In this document: one piece after another, positions 24,001 to 34,872 of the stretch
Position numbering within the stretch: the stretch's first letter is position 1
Layout: every line of letters starts with the position of its first letter
From: Nemophila menziesii
Taxonomy: Eukaryota > Streptophyta > Magnoliopsida > Boraginales > Hydrophyllaceae
Assembly (NCBI GenBank): GCA_029959085.1
Contig: JARWIR010000043.1
Location: 4,092,001-4,156,000, forward strand
Direction: 5' to 3'
Length of the DNA stretch: 64,000 bases
Program-made: the position numbers and the translations under genes
Notes under the pieces: generated by a model
Seen by the model: the letters and a program-made list of their open reading frames with translations, nothing else
The model's database searches: none
What the model was told of the DNA's origin: nothing

Positions 24001-25170
24001 GAATCTTCTACCCATTGGTCATTATTGTCCATAATCTTAATAATTCTATTAACATTTATTCTTTGAATAGTAGGCATATTAAAAAAATTAGTATTCTTGT
24101 CACCAAAAGTTAGTCAGTTTTGTCTTGCATAGTCTACCCAATATTTCTCCTCGCATTCCATTTCAAATTTAATTTCTTCTCTAACCCTCGATTCTTCTTA
24201 TTCTAGTTTAGGAGTACTTTCCAAATTATTGATCTCAATCAATCTATCGTGTGATTTTTGGACTTGAAGTTACTGAATTTTAAATGTGGCTTTATTCCAC
24301 TTCTTTAACTCTTTAATGGTGTTGTTTCATTTAAAAACAGATTCCCAGAAGGCAGGTCTAAATCTTTGTAAGCTTCAAGTGTCATTCACAACATCACTGA
24401 CCTGTGAATTATCAAGCCAAGAGGACTCAAACTTGAAATGTTTAAGTCCTTGGTTTGAATTACAATTGAATTGAAGTAAAAGTGGAGAATGATCTGATCC
24501 TATGGCTGGAGGAATGAGAATCTTTGCTAGGGGAAATCTATTGATCCAATCACAAGTTGTTAGTCCTCAACCTATCTTAGTTTTGACAACTTTATCTCCA
24601 TCTTGTCTGTTAGACCACGTATAGAAACATCCATAAGAATTAATGTTAAATAAACCATTGCTAATAGTAAAGTTTTTGAGCTCATTAATGTGATTGTAAT
24701 TGACGGGATTTTTGCTTTGTTTCTCTTTAATGTTAAGAATAATATTAAAATCTCCAAGAATGAGCCAAGGCTCATTAATATTATCTCTCCACTTTGTAAT
24801 TTCAACAAAAACTTTAATCCTGTCATCAAAGCCATTAGGGGCATGTATGAAATCAAGGTAATAAGAAAAACTAGGTTCATTAATTTTAAGAACGACAAAA
24901 GAAGGAGAACAAAAGGTTACCATAAGATTGATACACGAGTGCCACAAAACCAAAAAAACCCCCGGAGTGAAAAGCAACTTCGGTGGGGTAAAAAACAAAA
25001 GATTTATCAAAGCGAAATAGACTAATAGTTTCTTGTGAATCCACCTGACGAACCATGGTTTCACAAAACACCGCGATGGAAGGTTTAAAGCGCGCAAGAA
25101 CTACTTTTAAACTGGAAATTGTCAAGGGCGCTCTAATGCCTTGATAATTCCAGAACAAAACACTCATATG
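21011..25170 (-). mobile_element. Decayed L1 LINE, minus strand
   Basis: Reading leftward from 25167 the parts follow the order of an L1 ORF2: apurinic endonuclease, reverse transcriptase, zf-RVT, RNase H, then a T8 run on the plus strand at 21011-21018 (the poly(A) tail). ORF1 (the CCHC protein) is not seen, so it is probably 5'-truncated. I could not find a target duplication. Confidence 0.85.
21065..25167 (-). pseudogene. LINE ORF2 (endonuclease, RT, RNase H), many breaks
   Basis: The endonuclease starts MSVLFWNYQGIRAPLTISSL (25167) and contains the frame-shifted WLILGDFNIILN and CFYTWSNRQDGD (about 24570-24900). Reverse transcriptase pieces lie at 23800-22700: PLDTINDTLVTHIPKG and, near 23120, SHLLFVDDSLFIL with the FVDD catalytic pair intact. 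The zf-RVT region is at about 22100-21820 (NIPYKIRVFMWKACNNG). RNase H follows (CFCDASFNVAYKPVGIGIL near 21490; then KYNKTDILAKIARHGANSL near 21150). At least six frame changes or stops separate these parts, so no working protein is possible. Confidence 0.85.
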
Positions 25171-25649
25171 GTCATAGCGGACACCATTGAGGGATGTCTA
25201 CTACCCTATTGGATTTGGGAGGAAAGAAGTTTGAACTCAAAATTGTTTCCTTCACCATTCTTACAAAGATAAAACACATAAATTTTAACTGAGCAAACCT
25301 TTTCCTTTATGAAAGCTGAAAAATAAAGACAACAAATCCAAACTTCATGCTGTAAAACAACATCTTTCATTAGATCGATGTGACAGTAAATAAAAGTAAA
25401 ACACCAAAACAGATCATCACAGATCCGTCATAGGTAATTAAAAGGTTAGGATAATAATAGTAATTATAGATCTTAAGTCCTAATTATTATTAGGAAGCCA
25501 AAAAATGCAGGCCATCGACCTGAAAAAGGAGAAGGAGAGAAGATTTTAACAAGCTCAGTATGTTTAGATCTAAAAAAGTTAATATGGTGAAATTTAGATA
25601 TTGGATAGAAAAAAGTTATTGAACCATCTGAACTGTAACTCATGGTAAG
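25171..25649. other. Non-coding spacer between LINE and Athila-like element
   Basis: AT-rich; no ORF, RNA gene or terminal repeat recognised. It may hold decayed 5' sequence of the LINE. Confidence 0.35.
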
Positions 25650-27171
25650 TGATGTCTCCCTATTTGTGATAAATTAATGTAGGTTGGAGACATCATTTTA
25701 GGTGTATTTAGGAATTTCATTATCGATTTTTATTCATATTTTTATACTTTGCTATTTCTTGTCTTGATTTGAGAAATTATTATTTGTAAAGTATATTGGG
25801 TTTAATTGTTTGTTAATGGGAAACTTTAAAGATATATGGAAATTAATTAGATGCCAAATCAATTCTAAGAGATAAGGGAAAGAAGACAATGATGGAAATT
25901 GGAGATAAAAGGAAGTAAAAGATAAAATAGGAAAGGAAAAGTTGTCAAGTAAATCTGAATTTCAGCAGCTACGTCCATTAAATTGATCATAACTCAAAAA
26001 AGGCTAAGAATTTGGAAGAATGGTCTGAAGAAAAAGTGTAGAGCTTTCCGAGACGATCAGTTTCAATATAAAGAACGCGTTAATTGGAGCAATATTGAAG
26101 AAGTTACGACCAAAACAAAACAGTAGCAGTTTCTTACCTGTTTCTATATTTTAGGAAACGAATTTGATTTGGAAAAGAGTCCTCTTACTTGCCCTCTACT
26201 CCAAGAATCCGAACTAGGGTTTAGAATACCCTATAAATACACCCTTTATTCAGTACAAACACATCTTTGGCCAATCCTTAAGCCAAGAGGAAGCTTACAA
26301 CAAGAAAAGAGAAGTTTGGAAGGAGCTGAACATCAAATTATGTCTTCACAAGCCTTCAAATTTGTAATTGTTTTCTTTTCTTTCTCTAGTATGAACTAAT
26401 TTATTTTAGCTTGAGATTTAGCATATGGGTATGAACCCTAGACTTGTTTTACATCTATTTGTTTTTGGGATTATAATTATTTAAATGAATTAGTGTTTTA
26501 TTCTCTATTTTATGTGCTTTGATTTATTGTATGTTTTCCTTGCGGTTGCGAACGTATAGGATTACCTTAATAGTAGTTACATAGTCACCCAGAAGTGGTG
26601 TCTACTTATTGAAACACCACATAAATGTATAGTGTGCGGTAGTGATCCTGACAGGCTTGCCTAACTAGATAGCCATTAGGGTTTGATTTAACCACCGATC
26701 ATTATTTGCAGGCCAGTCTCATCTAAGAACCTAGTGGCGTAAGAGCACCTTAGTTAAGTCCCCTGGTAATTGTGAGGTCGCCAACTAAGTCCACCTGGAA
26801 AGGGGTTAGGAGGAATTTAGAATCCTGGTTATTGCAATTCTACATAATTCTCCTGATTAGAATAAACAAGGCTAGTGGGGATTACTTGCTATATCTCGAG
26901 CTAAATTCTCATACTATCGTTTCTTCTCTTATTTACTTTTCTGTCTTTAATTTATTTAGGTTAATTTCTATTCACAAAAACCAAACAAAAATTATTGTCT
27001 TTTATTTCTTGCGTATTATTAGTCTAGCTTTCTTATTTGCACTTGATATTTGCATAAGTTCTCTCTAAATTTTATACGACCTGTGATACTTGCAGTGAGT
27101 AATGTGTTTAGTGTAGGGTGTTTATTTACACTTATTTTATCTATTATTTTATCAAACCCTAGGCGACACCA
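25650..27171 (+). repeat. 5' LTR of the Athila-like element
   Basis: 1,522 bp, TG...CA. The first 46 bp form an inverted repeat, TGATGTCTCC (25650-25659) with GGAGACATCA (25686-25695). It holds four spaced CACC...GGGG-type blocks between about 26580 and 26815. No gene inside; short ORFs here are chance. Confidence 0.9.
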
Positions 27172-27177
27172 AGTTTT

Positions 27178-27195
27178 TGGCGTCGCTGCCAGGGA
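27178..27195 (+). other. Primer-binding site, tRNA-Asp type
   Basis: TGGCGTCGCTGCCAGGGA differs at three positions from the complement of the 3' end of plant tRNA-Asp, the primer used by Athila-type elements. It lies 6 bp inside the 5' LTR. Confidence 0.75.
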
Positions 27196-27296
27196 CTACA
27201 TCGTTTGTCATTGTGCATTTATTTAGTGCTTTTATTTCAGTTAGTTTTGTTTTACGTTTTTGTTTTTTTAGTTTTGTCTTTATAGGTTTTTACAGA

Positions 27297-30126
27297 TGGC
27301 AAGCCCGAAGAAACTTGATCTTCCCATCTCATTCAGAGTGCAACCCAGACGAATCCGCACTCTAGAAATACAAGCATCTAAGTTTCGACCTGATCCAGGC
27401 ATGATAGCGCACTTTGCGAGTCAATGAAAATTTAGCGGTGCTGCACATCAAGATCCATTTCGTTATATCCAGAAATTTATGCATATCTGTGATGCCTACA
27501 TCGTCAAAGGTGTCACACAAGAGCAGATGTACTACATAATGTCCCAATTATTTTTAACTGGACGTTCAAGCGATTAGTATGACTCCCAACACCCTGATTT
27601 AGTTCCAGATTGGGATAAATTCCAAGCCAAATTTCTAGATCGATTCTATCTGATTAGTAGACGTTTAAAAGATATGCTGGAGTTTGAACAATTTATGCAA
27701 GAAGAAGGGGAAAGTTATGGTGAAGCATGGTAATGTTTTAACGAGAAGAAAGCGAGGTGGCCGTTCCATGTCTCCTCGCCCGAATATCATTTAACCATGT
27801 TCTGTGGAGGACTCAATGACGAGTCTGGTGGTTCCTTGTGTGTTATAAAACAATGCAGATAAAGAAGAGGAACCACGAACTGCAAGGGAAAGTTGTTCCA
27901 AGTAATATATGTGATAAACAAGTTCGTTTTCAGGGACGGATTTGTTGACTCTAATGTTATCGATTAGTGGAATAATTGCAATTTGTTGGGTTTTTGATTA
28001 ACAATCTAAAGTGCAAAGGTAAATGAAATACTAAATTAGTAATACTAGAATGTAAATACGCAAGTAAAATGAGGTAGACGCGAGAGAAAAGTAGTACTTG
28101 AGACACGCTAGGGTTTCACCACAAACTTTCCTAATTAACGTTTCCTTTAAGGGTTGAGTTATTATTCTTACGCTAGTCGGGATTCTAAAATCTCTTAGCC
28201 CCCGTCAGGGTGGACCTAAAAGCTCTCCTACGGTCTTCTAAACCCCGTCAGGGTGATTAAAACCACTTTCAGATGATTAAATCTTACCTCATTGGCTAAT
28301 GGATGGTCAAGCCTGTCAAGGACATTGGCGGATACCATCGGCAAACACTTAGTTCTATACCCAAACCCCCCGTCAAGGTGATCCATATGCCACTATATGG
28401 AATAGCCTAGGTACTATCACTTATTCCTAGTCATGACTCTAAGAATAATAAACAAGTGTAAAGTAAAAGCCAACGTAACATAAAAACTCAATTTAAATTA
28501 ATTCAATCCCAAATTGGAAAACACTAATTATTCAAGAATGGTTTCAACCCATGTTGCGATTCTCAAGTAAAATAAAAACTTAGCTCATAATTGAAATTAA
28601 AACAAAAGAAGAAATTAAAATAATGGAATTCATGTTCAACAGAAAGAGAATAAAATTAAAAGACCTAATTAGGATGTTGGATTGGCGGTTGATTTGGAGA
28701 TGTTGAAGTCTCCAGCTCTTAGCTTTTTCCTTCTTCCTTGCTTCTGCCTTTTTCTCCGACGCTCCGACTTTGTGGAAAGTGAATTGTGTGTAAAAATAAA
28801 GTAAAAAAGCCTATTTATAATAAGATTTTCGGACTTGGGCTATTTATAAGAAAAATTAAATATTAAATGGCCCAAGTCTACTCTTAAAGCCTAAAATCCC
28901 GTAACTGATGTTGTAACTTTCTCAATATAACTCCGAATTGACTCATTCAACTTGCTAATTCTTCGTATAGGCACAAATCTTCTTCATAACTCAGAGGCTG
29001 AATCCATCTTTAAGTGGCTCGAAATCAGCAATTACCATCAGCCTTCCAGATTTTTAGCTCAAATTTGTCAACTCCGTGGGATATTTCTTGTAGCTCTTGA
29101 CTTCTTTACACGATCTAAGACTTCTATTCTTGATTCCTCTCCGTGCTAGTATTAGAAACCTACAAACTTTTCACTAAAACAAACCATCTTACGCTCAAAA
29201 GCTTAATAAATCAAAAACGCTAAAATCTAAGGAGAGAAAATTAAATATAGCATATTATTACTAAAAGTCTATCAGATTAGTCAAATAATCACCTAATTTG
29301 ATGTTTCCTAAGGGCATATAAATAGAACAAAAGAGGAGACATCAGAGTTCAAGGCAAAAGCAGATTTGTTAAGAGATGGAAGTTTCGTGTTATTAGATCA
29401 TGAAAAAGTTAATACTATTATGGAAAGAGTTCTGGATACCGAGAGAAGTTGGCCGATTGAATCAGAAAAACAAGAATATACTTTTGAATCTCTAAAGGTC
29501 AAAGAATTAAACCAACAACTCAAGGAATTACAAGAGCAAGCACGTTTAATAGCTAAGGTAAATCTAGTACACACTTTACCTTCATTCGTGGTTGTGGAGC
29601 AAGAAGTCATTCGTGGGAGAATTGTCCGAATAATCCAGCTTCGATTTCCTTCGTATCTCATCAAAGAAACCGTTATTCGAATGGTTATTATCAACCTCAA
29701 GGAACTTACGCTAATTATCACTCCACACAGAATCAGAATTGGGTCGGAAACCAAGGTACTTATTATCAAACTCGACCTCAATCTTATTATCAACCACAAC
29801 CTATCTATCAAGGTGCGCCAATTTATTAAGAAACTTATCAAGAACCACCTCCATATTCAACGCAACAAGCTACACAAGAACAACCTTTGAGTTCGGATCT
29901 AAGTATCGTAGAACTTATGAGACTAGTTGAAGAAAATATGAAGATAAGTCAGCGAATACTTCAAACCCAATCAAAGGTAATTAAAAATTTCGAGCATACC
30001 CTTTCACGGATGGCGAGTACACTTCAAAACAGGCCAAAAGGGCAACTTCAAGTTATACTATTTCTCCCGAAGATGATTCTTGTCATGCAATTGATTAAGA
30101 AGTGGAAAACAATTATCTCCGCCTAG
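27297..30126 (+). pseudogene. Athila-like gag, split by a solo LTR
   Basis: Capsid-type Gag that would coat the element RNA. The frame from 27297 shows the retrotransposon gag core (DPFRYIQKFMHICDAYIVKG, then DWDKFQAKFLDRFY) with stops near 27425, 27576 and 27731. It reaches MFCGGLNDE, where the solo LTR 27826-29344 interrupts it. It resumes at 29350 (LLRDGSFVLLDHEKVNTIME) with a Gln/Tyr-rich tail in shifting frames to about 30126. Confidence 0.8.
27826..29344 (-). mobile_element. Solo LTR, Athila-like family B, minus orientation
   Basis: 1,519 bp from TGGTGGTTCC to GGAGACATCA, flanked by GAGTC (27821-27825) and GAGTT (29345-29349). Related along its length to the solo LTR at 49661-51097 and to the truncated plus copy at 34873-36069. 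No internal region is present, so it is a recombination product. It carries the terminal TGATGTCTCC hairpin and four CCCCGTCAGGGTG-type blocks. Confidence 0.85.
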
Positions 30127-30250
30127 AGTAGAAGAAACAGAACCGACCCCTAGTCCTAAAGTGGTTGAAGAAACAGATGAAGACAAGGCCGAATAGGTAA
30201 TTGAACCAAGGAGTGTCCTAGAGAAGACACCTGAAAAGAATAAAAGCTCA

Positions 30251-31005
30251 GTGGTAAACAATACATGCCCTCCTTCATCATTCCCATCACGTGCCAAAAA
30301 GAAGAACAATGAGAAAGAATTTAAGAGGTTCCTTGACATGGTGAGCAAGCTAGATATTAATATTCAGTTTGTAGAAGCTCTCAAGAGAATGCATAAATAT
30401 CTGAAATTCATGAAGGACATTCTTTCTAACAAAAGAAGTTTAGAAACCGGGGAGATGATTGGATTACCTGAGAAGTGTAGTGCTATTTGTCAAAGCAAGT
30501 TGCCACCGAAGCTACAAGATCCCGGAAGTTTTATGATTCCTATAGCTATTAGTGAAAGTTGGACCGAGAAAGCATTATGTGATTTATGTGCAAGTATCAA
30601 TATCATGCCAAAGTCCTTGTTCGAGAAGCTCAACATAGGAGAGGTAGTACCTCTGCAGTAGTATTACAGATGGCGGATCACTCACTCTCCCAATCAGTAG
30701 GTAAAATTGAAGATGTTTTAGTTAAAGCTGGTAGTTTTATATTTCCTTGTGACTTTATTATTCTTGACTACGACGCGGATAAGAATGTCCCCATCATCTT
30801 GGGTAGACCATTCTTAGCCACGGGGAGTACACTAATAAATGTTGAGAATGGTGAATTGATCATAAGGGTCCAAGACGAACATGTACGATTCAATGTGTTC
30901 AAGGCTATGAAATATCCAGATACGAAAGATGAATGTTTGAAATTAGATGTATTAGCAAAATTATGCAAGAAGTCTTTAATGAATCCAGCTTTGATGACAC
31001 TCTAA
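30251..31005 (+). pseudogene. Athila-like aspartic protease region
   Basis: Retropepsin-type domain between gag and RT: KLPPKLQDPGSFMIPIAI, then the active-site loop, which reads DLCAS instead of the usual DLGAS. A frameshift at about 30590-30660 follows, then PIILGRPFLATGSTLINV, the second conserved half. The changed active-site loop and the frameshift mean it is inactive. Confidence 0.85.
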
Positions 31006-31013
31006 CATAAGCC

Positions 31014-31746
31014 TTGGAACTTGAATCTCCAGAAATATACGATGATATAGCTGACAAAGTTGCAGCATTAGATTTAGTCGACGGTAGGCCTAGAGCCATT
31101 CAAGAACAACTTCGAGAATCAGGAAACATTGAGCCAATGAAGAAACAGTCTATCATCTGTCCACCTGTTCTCGAAGAAAAACCCACTTCCAGACCATCTG
31201 CGCTATGCGTATTTAGATATGAACAATACTTTGCCTGCTATTATTTTTGCTAACCTTTCAGGTCCTCAAGAAGATAAGCTACTCCGTGTGCTTCGAGCTA
31301 ACAAAGAAGCAATTGGTTGGACTATTGCCGATATAAAGGGAATTAGTCATTCCATTTGCGAACATAAGATTATTCTTGAGAAAGAAGGAGGGCGATCTAT
31401 AGAGGGGCAAAGGAGACTCATGCCATCTACGAAATAGGTGGTAAGGAATGAGGTAATTAAGTTATTAGACGCGGGCATTATCTTTCTGATTGCAAGCATT
31501 GATTGGGTTAGTCCAGTGCAATGTGTTACAAAGAAAGGAGGTATCACTACCATCCTTAATGATAAAAAAGAAGCCATTCCATCAAGAACAGTTGTGGGGT
31601 GGAGAGTATGCATGGATTACCGGAAGCTCAACAAAGCTACAAAGAAAGATCACTTCCCTATACCGTTCATTGATCAGATGCTAGACAAACTCGTAGGACG
31701 AGAGTATTATTGTTTTCTTGACTTATCCATATGCCATACCCCTTAG
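31014..31746 (+). pseudogene. Athila-like reverse transcriptase, truncated
   Basis: N-terminal third of a Ty3/Gypsy reverse transcriptase: LRANKEAIGWTIADIKGIS, a stop TAG at 31435-31437, then GWRVCMDYRKLNKATKKDHF and FPIPFIDQMLDKLVGREYYC. The conserved FLDGYSGYNQ block is lost: after FLDL the reading becomes unrelated and stops at 31744. The YVDD catalytic part, RNase H and integrase are missing, probably by internal deletion. Confidence 0.85.
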
Positions 31747-31759
31747 TTTATAGGACTTA

Positions 31760-32632
31760 TCCATATGACCCACACTCGAATCGCAAAACTTGAGACAAGT
31801 CGTTTTTAGAGCTTGACTTTGGGGTGGTGGGTTTCATCATTGGGGAACATTGGGTTTGGGAAATTGTAATTGTGATATTATTGATGATGATGAGTTTATT
31901 ATTGTAACCCTTTGCCGGGGTAAGAGTAAATGAAAAAGCTGAAAAGCATGAAGAAGTATATATGAGAAAAAGTAGCATGATATCTCAACATCAAAAAGAG
32001 AGTCATAGCTAGCTATCAAAAGAAAAAAATTGATATGAAAAGATTAAAAAATATTTGGACCGGCAAAGTGGAAATTGTTATGTAATCATCATGAAAAGGT
32101 TTTTACTTGGGTTGTTTGGGGATGATAATAAAGGAATAAAAATTGGGTTGAGTGAGACCATCTTCGAGTGAAACTCAAGCTCCAGGGCGATTCGTTGATG
32201 GAATGTGAGGAGAGAGCCAAAAGCGCACTTTTCATTATCCAAATATACCACACCGTCCCTAAGCCACGTTATAACCGTAAAGACCTTTGGATTTCTAGCT
32301 ACCTGGTGGAGAAACAATGGATCTATTAGGTTGTAGGTGAGTGGACCATTGGATACTATATTAGGACCTATGAACAACCTATAGCCATTAACAAGAACTG
32401 AGTTGAAAACCTCTCTTACTGGCATTGCAACTTGAATTTATGGAATGTTGATTATGTGTATATAAGTGTATGTGTGCATTATTTATTTAGAATTACTACA
32501 TGAGACCTTTTAAATATTTTTCTCTAGGACCATTCATTGTGTTCCATCCCTCTTCTCCTCCTTATTCTTCTTCTCTGTTTATTATTTGACTACCCTACTG
32601 TTCTTATCTTTATTGTATTGAGACGATACAAA
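31760..32632. other. Unidentified segment between broken pol and 3' LTR
   Basis: Not recognisable as pol. The minus strand has a 115-codon ORF (32425-32078) starting MPVREVFNSVLVNGYRLFIG; I cannot place it in a family. It could be a captured host fragment, unrelated filler, or chance. Confidence 0.4.
32078..32425 (-). CDS. Unidentified 115-aa ORF inside the Athila-like element
   Basis: ATG at 32425, stop at 32078. It has normal amino-acid composition (LFLHQVARNPKVFTVITWL, then DGVVYLDNEKCAFGSLLTF) without low complexity, signal peptide or obvious membrane segment. CAGGTAGC at about 32300-32307 could be a splice donor, so it may be one exon of a longer gene. Its antisense position relative to the retroelement would suit a captured gene fragment. 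No function proposed; may be spurious. Confidence 0.3.
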   Translation of the reverse strand: MPVREVFNSVLVNGYRLFIGPNIVSNGPLTYNLIDPLFLHQVARNPKVFTVITWLRDGVVYLDNEKCAFGSLLTFHQRIALELEFHSKMVSLNPIFIPLLSSPNNPSKNLFMMIT

Positions 32633-32649
32633 TTTGAGTTGGGGGGTCT

Positions 32650-34449
32650 TGATGTCTCCCTATTTGTGATGAATTAATGTAGGTTGGAGACATCATTTTA
32701 GGTGTATTTAGGAATTTAATTATCGATTTTTATTCATATTTTTATATTTTCCTATTTCCTGTCTTGATTTGAGGAATTATTATTTTTAGAGCATATTGGG
32801 TTTAATGTTTGTTACTGTGAAGATTTAAAGATATATGGAAATTATTTAGATGCCAAATCAATTCTAAGAGATAAGAGAAAGAAGATAATAGGAAATTTGG
32901 AGATAAAAGGAAGTAAAAGATAAAATAGGAAAGGAAAAGTTGCCAAGTAAATATGAATTTCAGCAGCTACGTCCATTAAATTGAAAATAAATAAAAAACG
33001 GTTGGGGATTTGGAAGAATGGTATGAAGAAAAAGTGTAGATATTTCCGAGACGATCAGTTTCGATATAAATAACACGTTAATCAGAGCCATATTGAAGAA
33101 GTTACGACCAAAACAAAACAGCAGCAGTTACCTTTTCTATATTGTAGGAAACGAATTTGATTTGGAAAAGAGTCCTCTTACTTTCCCTCTACTCCAATAA
33201 TCCGAATTAGGGTTTAGAATACCCTATAAATACAACCTTTTTTTTTGGTTACATGGGTTCCGGGATAGCTTGCGCACACCCGACTAATTCCACGGAGATA
33301 TATATGCCTCCCCATATATATTCTCATGGTAAATCAGAACTAGGTTACCCATGTTCAAGGAGGGGTTCGAGCCTTGTACCTCTCACTTTACACCCGTTAG
33401 GGAGGGGATTCGAACCATGGACCTCCCCTTTAAGTGCTGAAGAAAATAGCAAGGCTCTGACCAGTTGATATAAATACAACCTATATTCAGTAGAAACATA
33501 TCCTTGTCCAATTCTTAAGCCAAGAGGAAGCTTAAAACAAGAGAAGAGAAGTCTGGAAGGAGTTGAACATCAAATTATGTCTTCACAAGCCTTCAAATTT
33601 GTAATTGTTTTCTTTTCTTTCTCTAGTATGAATTAATTTATTTTAGCTTGAGATTTAGCATATGGGTATGAACCCTAGACTTTTTTTTACATCTATTTGT
33701 TTTTGGGATTATAATTATTTAAATGAATTAGTGTTTTATTCTCTATTTTATGTTATTTGATTTATTGTCTATTTTCCTTGCGCTTGCAAACGTATAGGAT
33801 TACCTTAATAGTAGTTAGATAGTCACCCAGAAGGGGTGTCTAATTATTGAAACACCACATAAACGTCTTGTGATCCTAACGGGCTTGCCTAACTAGCCAT
33901 TAGGATTTGATTTAACCACCGATCATTATTTGCAGGCCAGTCTCATCTAAGGAAGTAGTGGCGTAGGAGCACCTTAGTTAAGTCCCCTGGTAATTGTGAG
34001 GTCGCCACCCATGTCCACCCGTAGGGGGGTTAGGAGGAATTTAAAATCCTGGTTATTGCAATTCTACATAATTCTCCCTTACATGATTAGAATAAACAAG
34101 GCTAGTGGGGATTACTTGCTATCCTATATCTCAAGCTAAATTCTCATACTATCGTTTCTTCTCTTATTTACTTTTCTGTCTTTAATTTATTTAGTTTAAT
34201 TTTCTATTCACAAAAATCAAACAAAAATTATTTTCTTTTATTTCTTGCGTATTATTAGTCTAGCTTTCTTATTTGCACTTGATATTTGCATAAGTTCTCT
34301 CTAATTTTCGTAGTCTCTAAGGAACGAATTCTATTTATCATTAAAACTTGCATACGACCTGTGATACTTGCAGTGAGTAACGTGTTTAGTGTAGGGTGTT
34401 TATTTGCACTTACTTTATCTATTATTTTATCACAATCTAGGCGACACCA
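32650..34449 (+). repeat. 3' LTR of the Athila-like element
   Basis: 1,800 bp; without the SINE and its duplicated target it is about 1,556 bp, similar to the 5' LTR. Many scattered differences from the 5' LTR indicate an old insertion. Confidence 0.9.
33239..33468 (-). mobile_element. tRNA-derived SINE
   Basis: A 230-bp insertion absent from the 5' LTR, flanked by a perfect 14-bp duplication TATAAATACAACCT (33225-33238, 33469-33482). On the minus strand it starts with an A-box-like GGTCAGAGCCTTGC, has a B-box GGTTCGAATCC (33406-33416), and ends in an A-run. These are the hallmarks of a tRNA-derived SINE mobilised by a LINE. The plus-strand ORF across it is not a gene. Confidence 0.9.
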
Positions 34450-34454
34450 TTAAG

Positions 34455-34872
34455 CTAATCAATTCCTGGATCATGAAGAGCCTTAACCCACCAAATCCAA
34501 AAGGATTTTTGGGACTTAACAAGAAACATAGCACCCGTAAAAGCCTAAAACAAAGTTTGATACAGTTTGTAAAACAAAAACTAGGAAAGATTAACTGAAA
34601 AGAAGGAATTAATTTTTTAGATAGCTAGGGTTTGGAAAGAGGGGTATTTTTGAGAGGTTTCTAGTTGATAGTAATTATGACTAAAAAGTCCATTATCTAA
34701 AAAATGTCCAATATGCTTAGATAGTGGACTTTTTTATTTGCTCAATAAGTGTTTTCTTTATTTCTCCAACTCTCAAAAACATACAATAAATGTCTTAGTA
34801 ACTTTTGACAAAGGTCAAAATTTTACGGTATAAAAGCTTTATCCTATTACAGTATAACTAGGCATACAAATA
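34455..34872. other. Non-coding segment after the Athila-like element
   Basis: No gene recognised. Positions 34686-34733 form an inverted repeat, AAAAAGTCCATTATCTAA with TTAGATAGTGGACTTTTT, around a short loop. Confidence 0.4.

Larger units (their letters stand above)
25650..34449 (+). mobile_element. Athila-like Ty3/Gypsy LTR retrotransposon
   Basis: Complete borders: 5' LTR 25650-27171, primer-binding site 27178-27195, gag/protease/partial RT, G-rich polypurine tract at 32637-32649, 3' LTR 32650-34449. Flanking 5-mers GTAAG (25645-25649) and TTAAG (34450-34454) match at four of five positions. LTRs begin TGATGTCTCC and end GACACCA. A solo LTR interrupts gag and a SINE sits in the 3' LTR. 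The coding region has stops and frameshifts, and most of pol (rest of RT, RNase H, integrase) is absent. Confidence 0.9.

Noticed and set aside
26772..27068. 98-aa ORF in the 5' LTR region
   Set aside because: Lies wholly in the LTR, is not conserved as an ORF in the other LTR copies, and has hydrophobic low-information composition.
33253..33468. 71-aa plus-strand ORF
   Set aside because: It is the antisense of the SINE with its tRNA-like boxes, not a gene.
34404..34598. 64-aa ORF crossing the 3' LTR border
   Set aside because: Begins in the LTR and runs into unrelated flanking DNA; a junction artefact.
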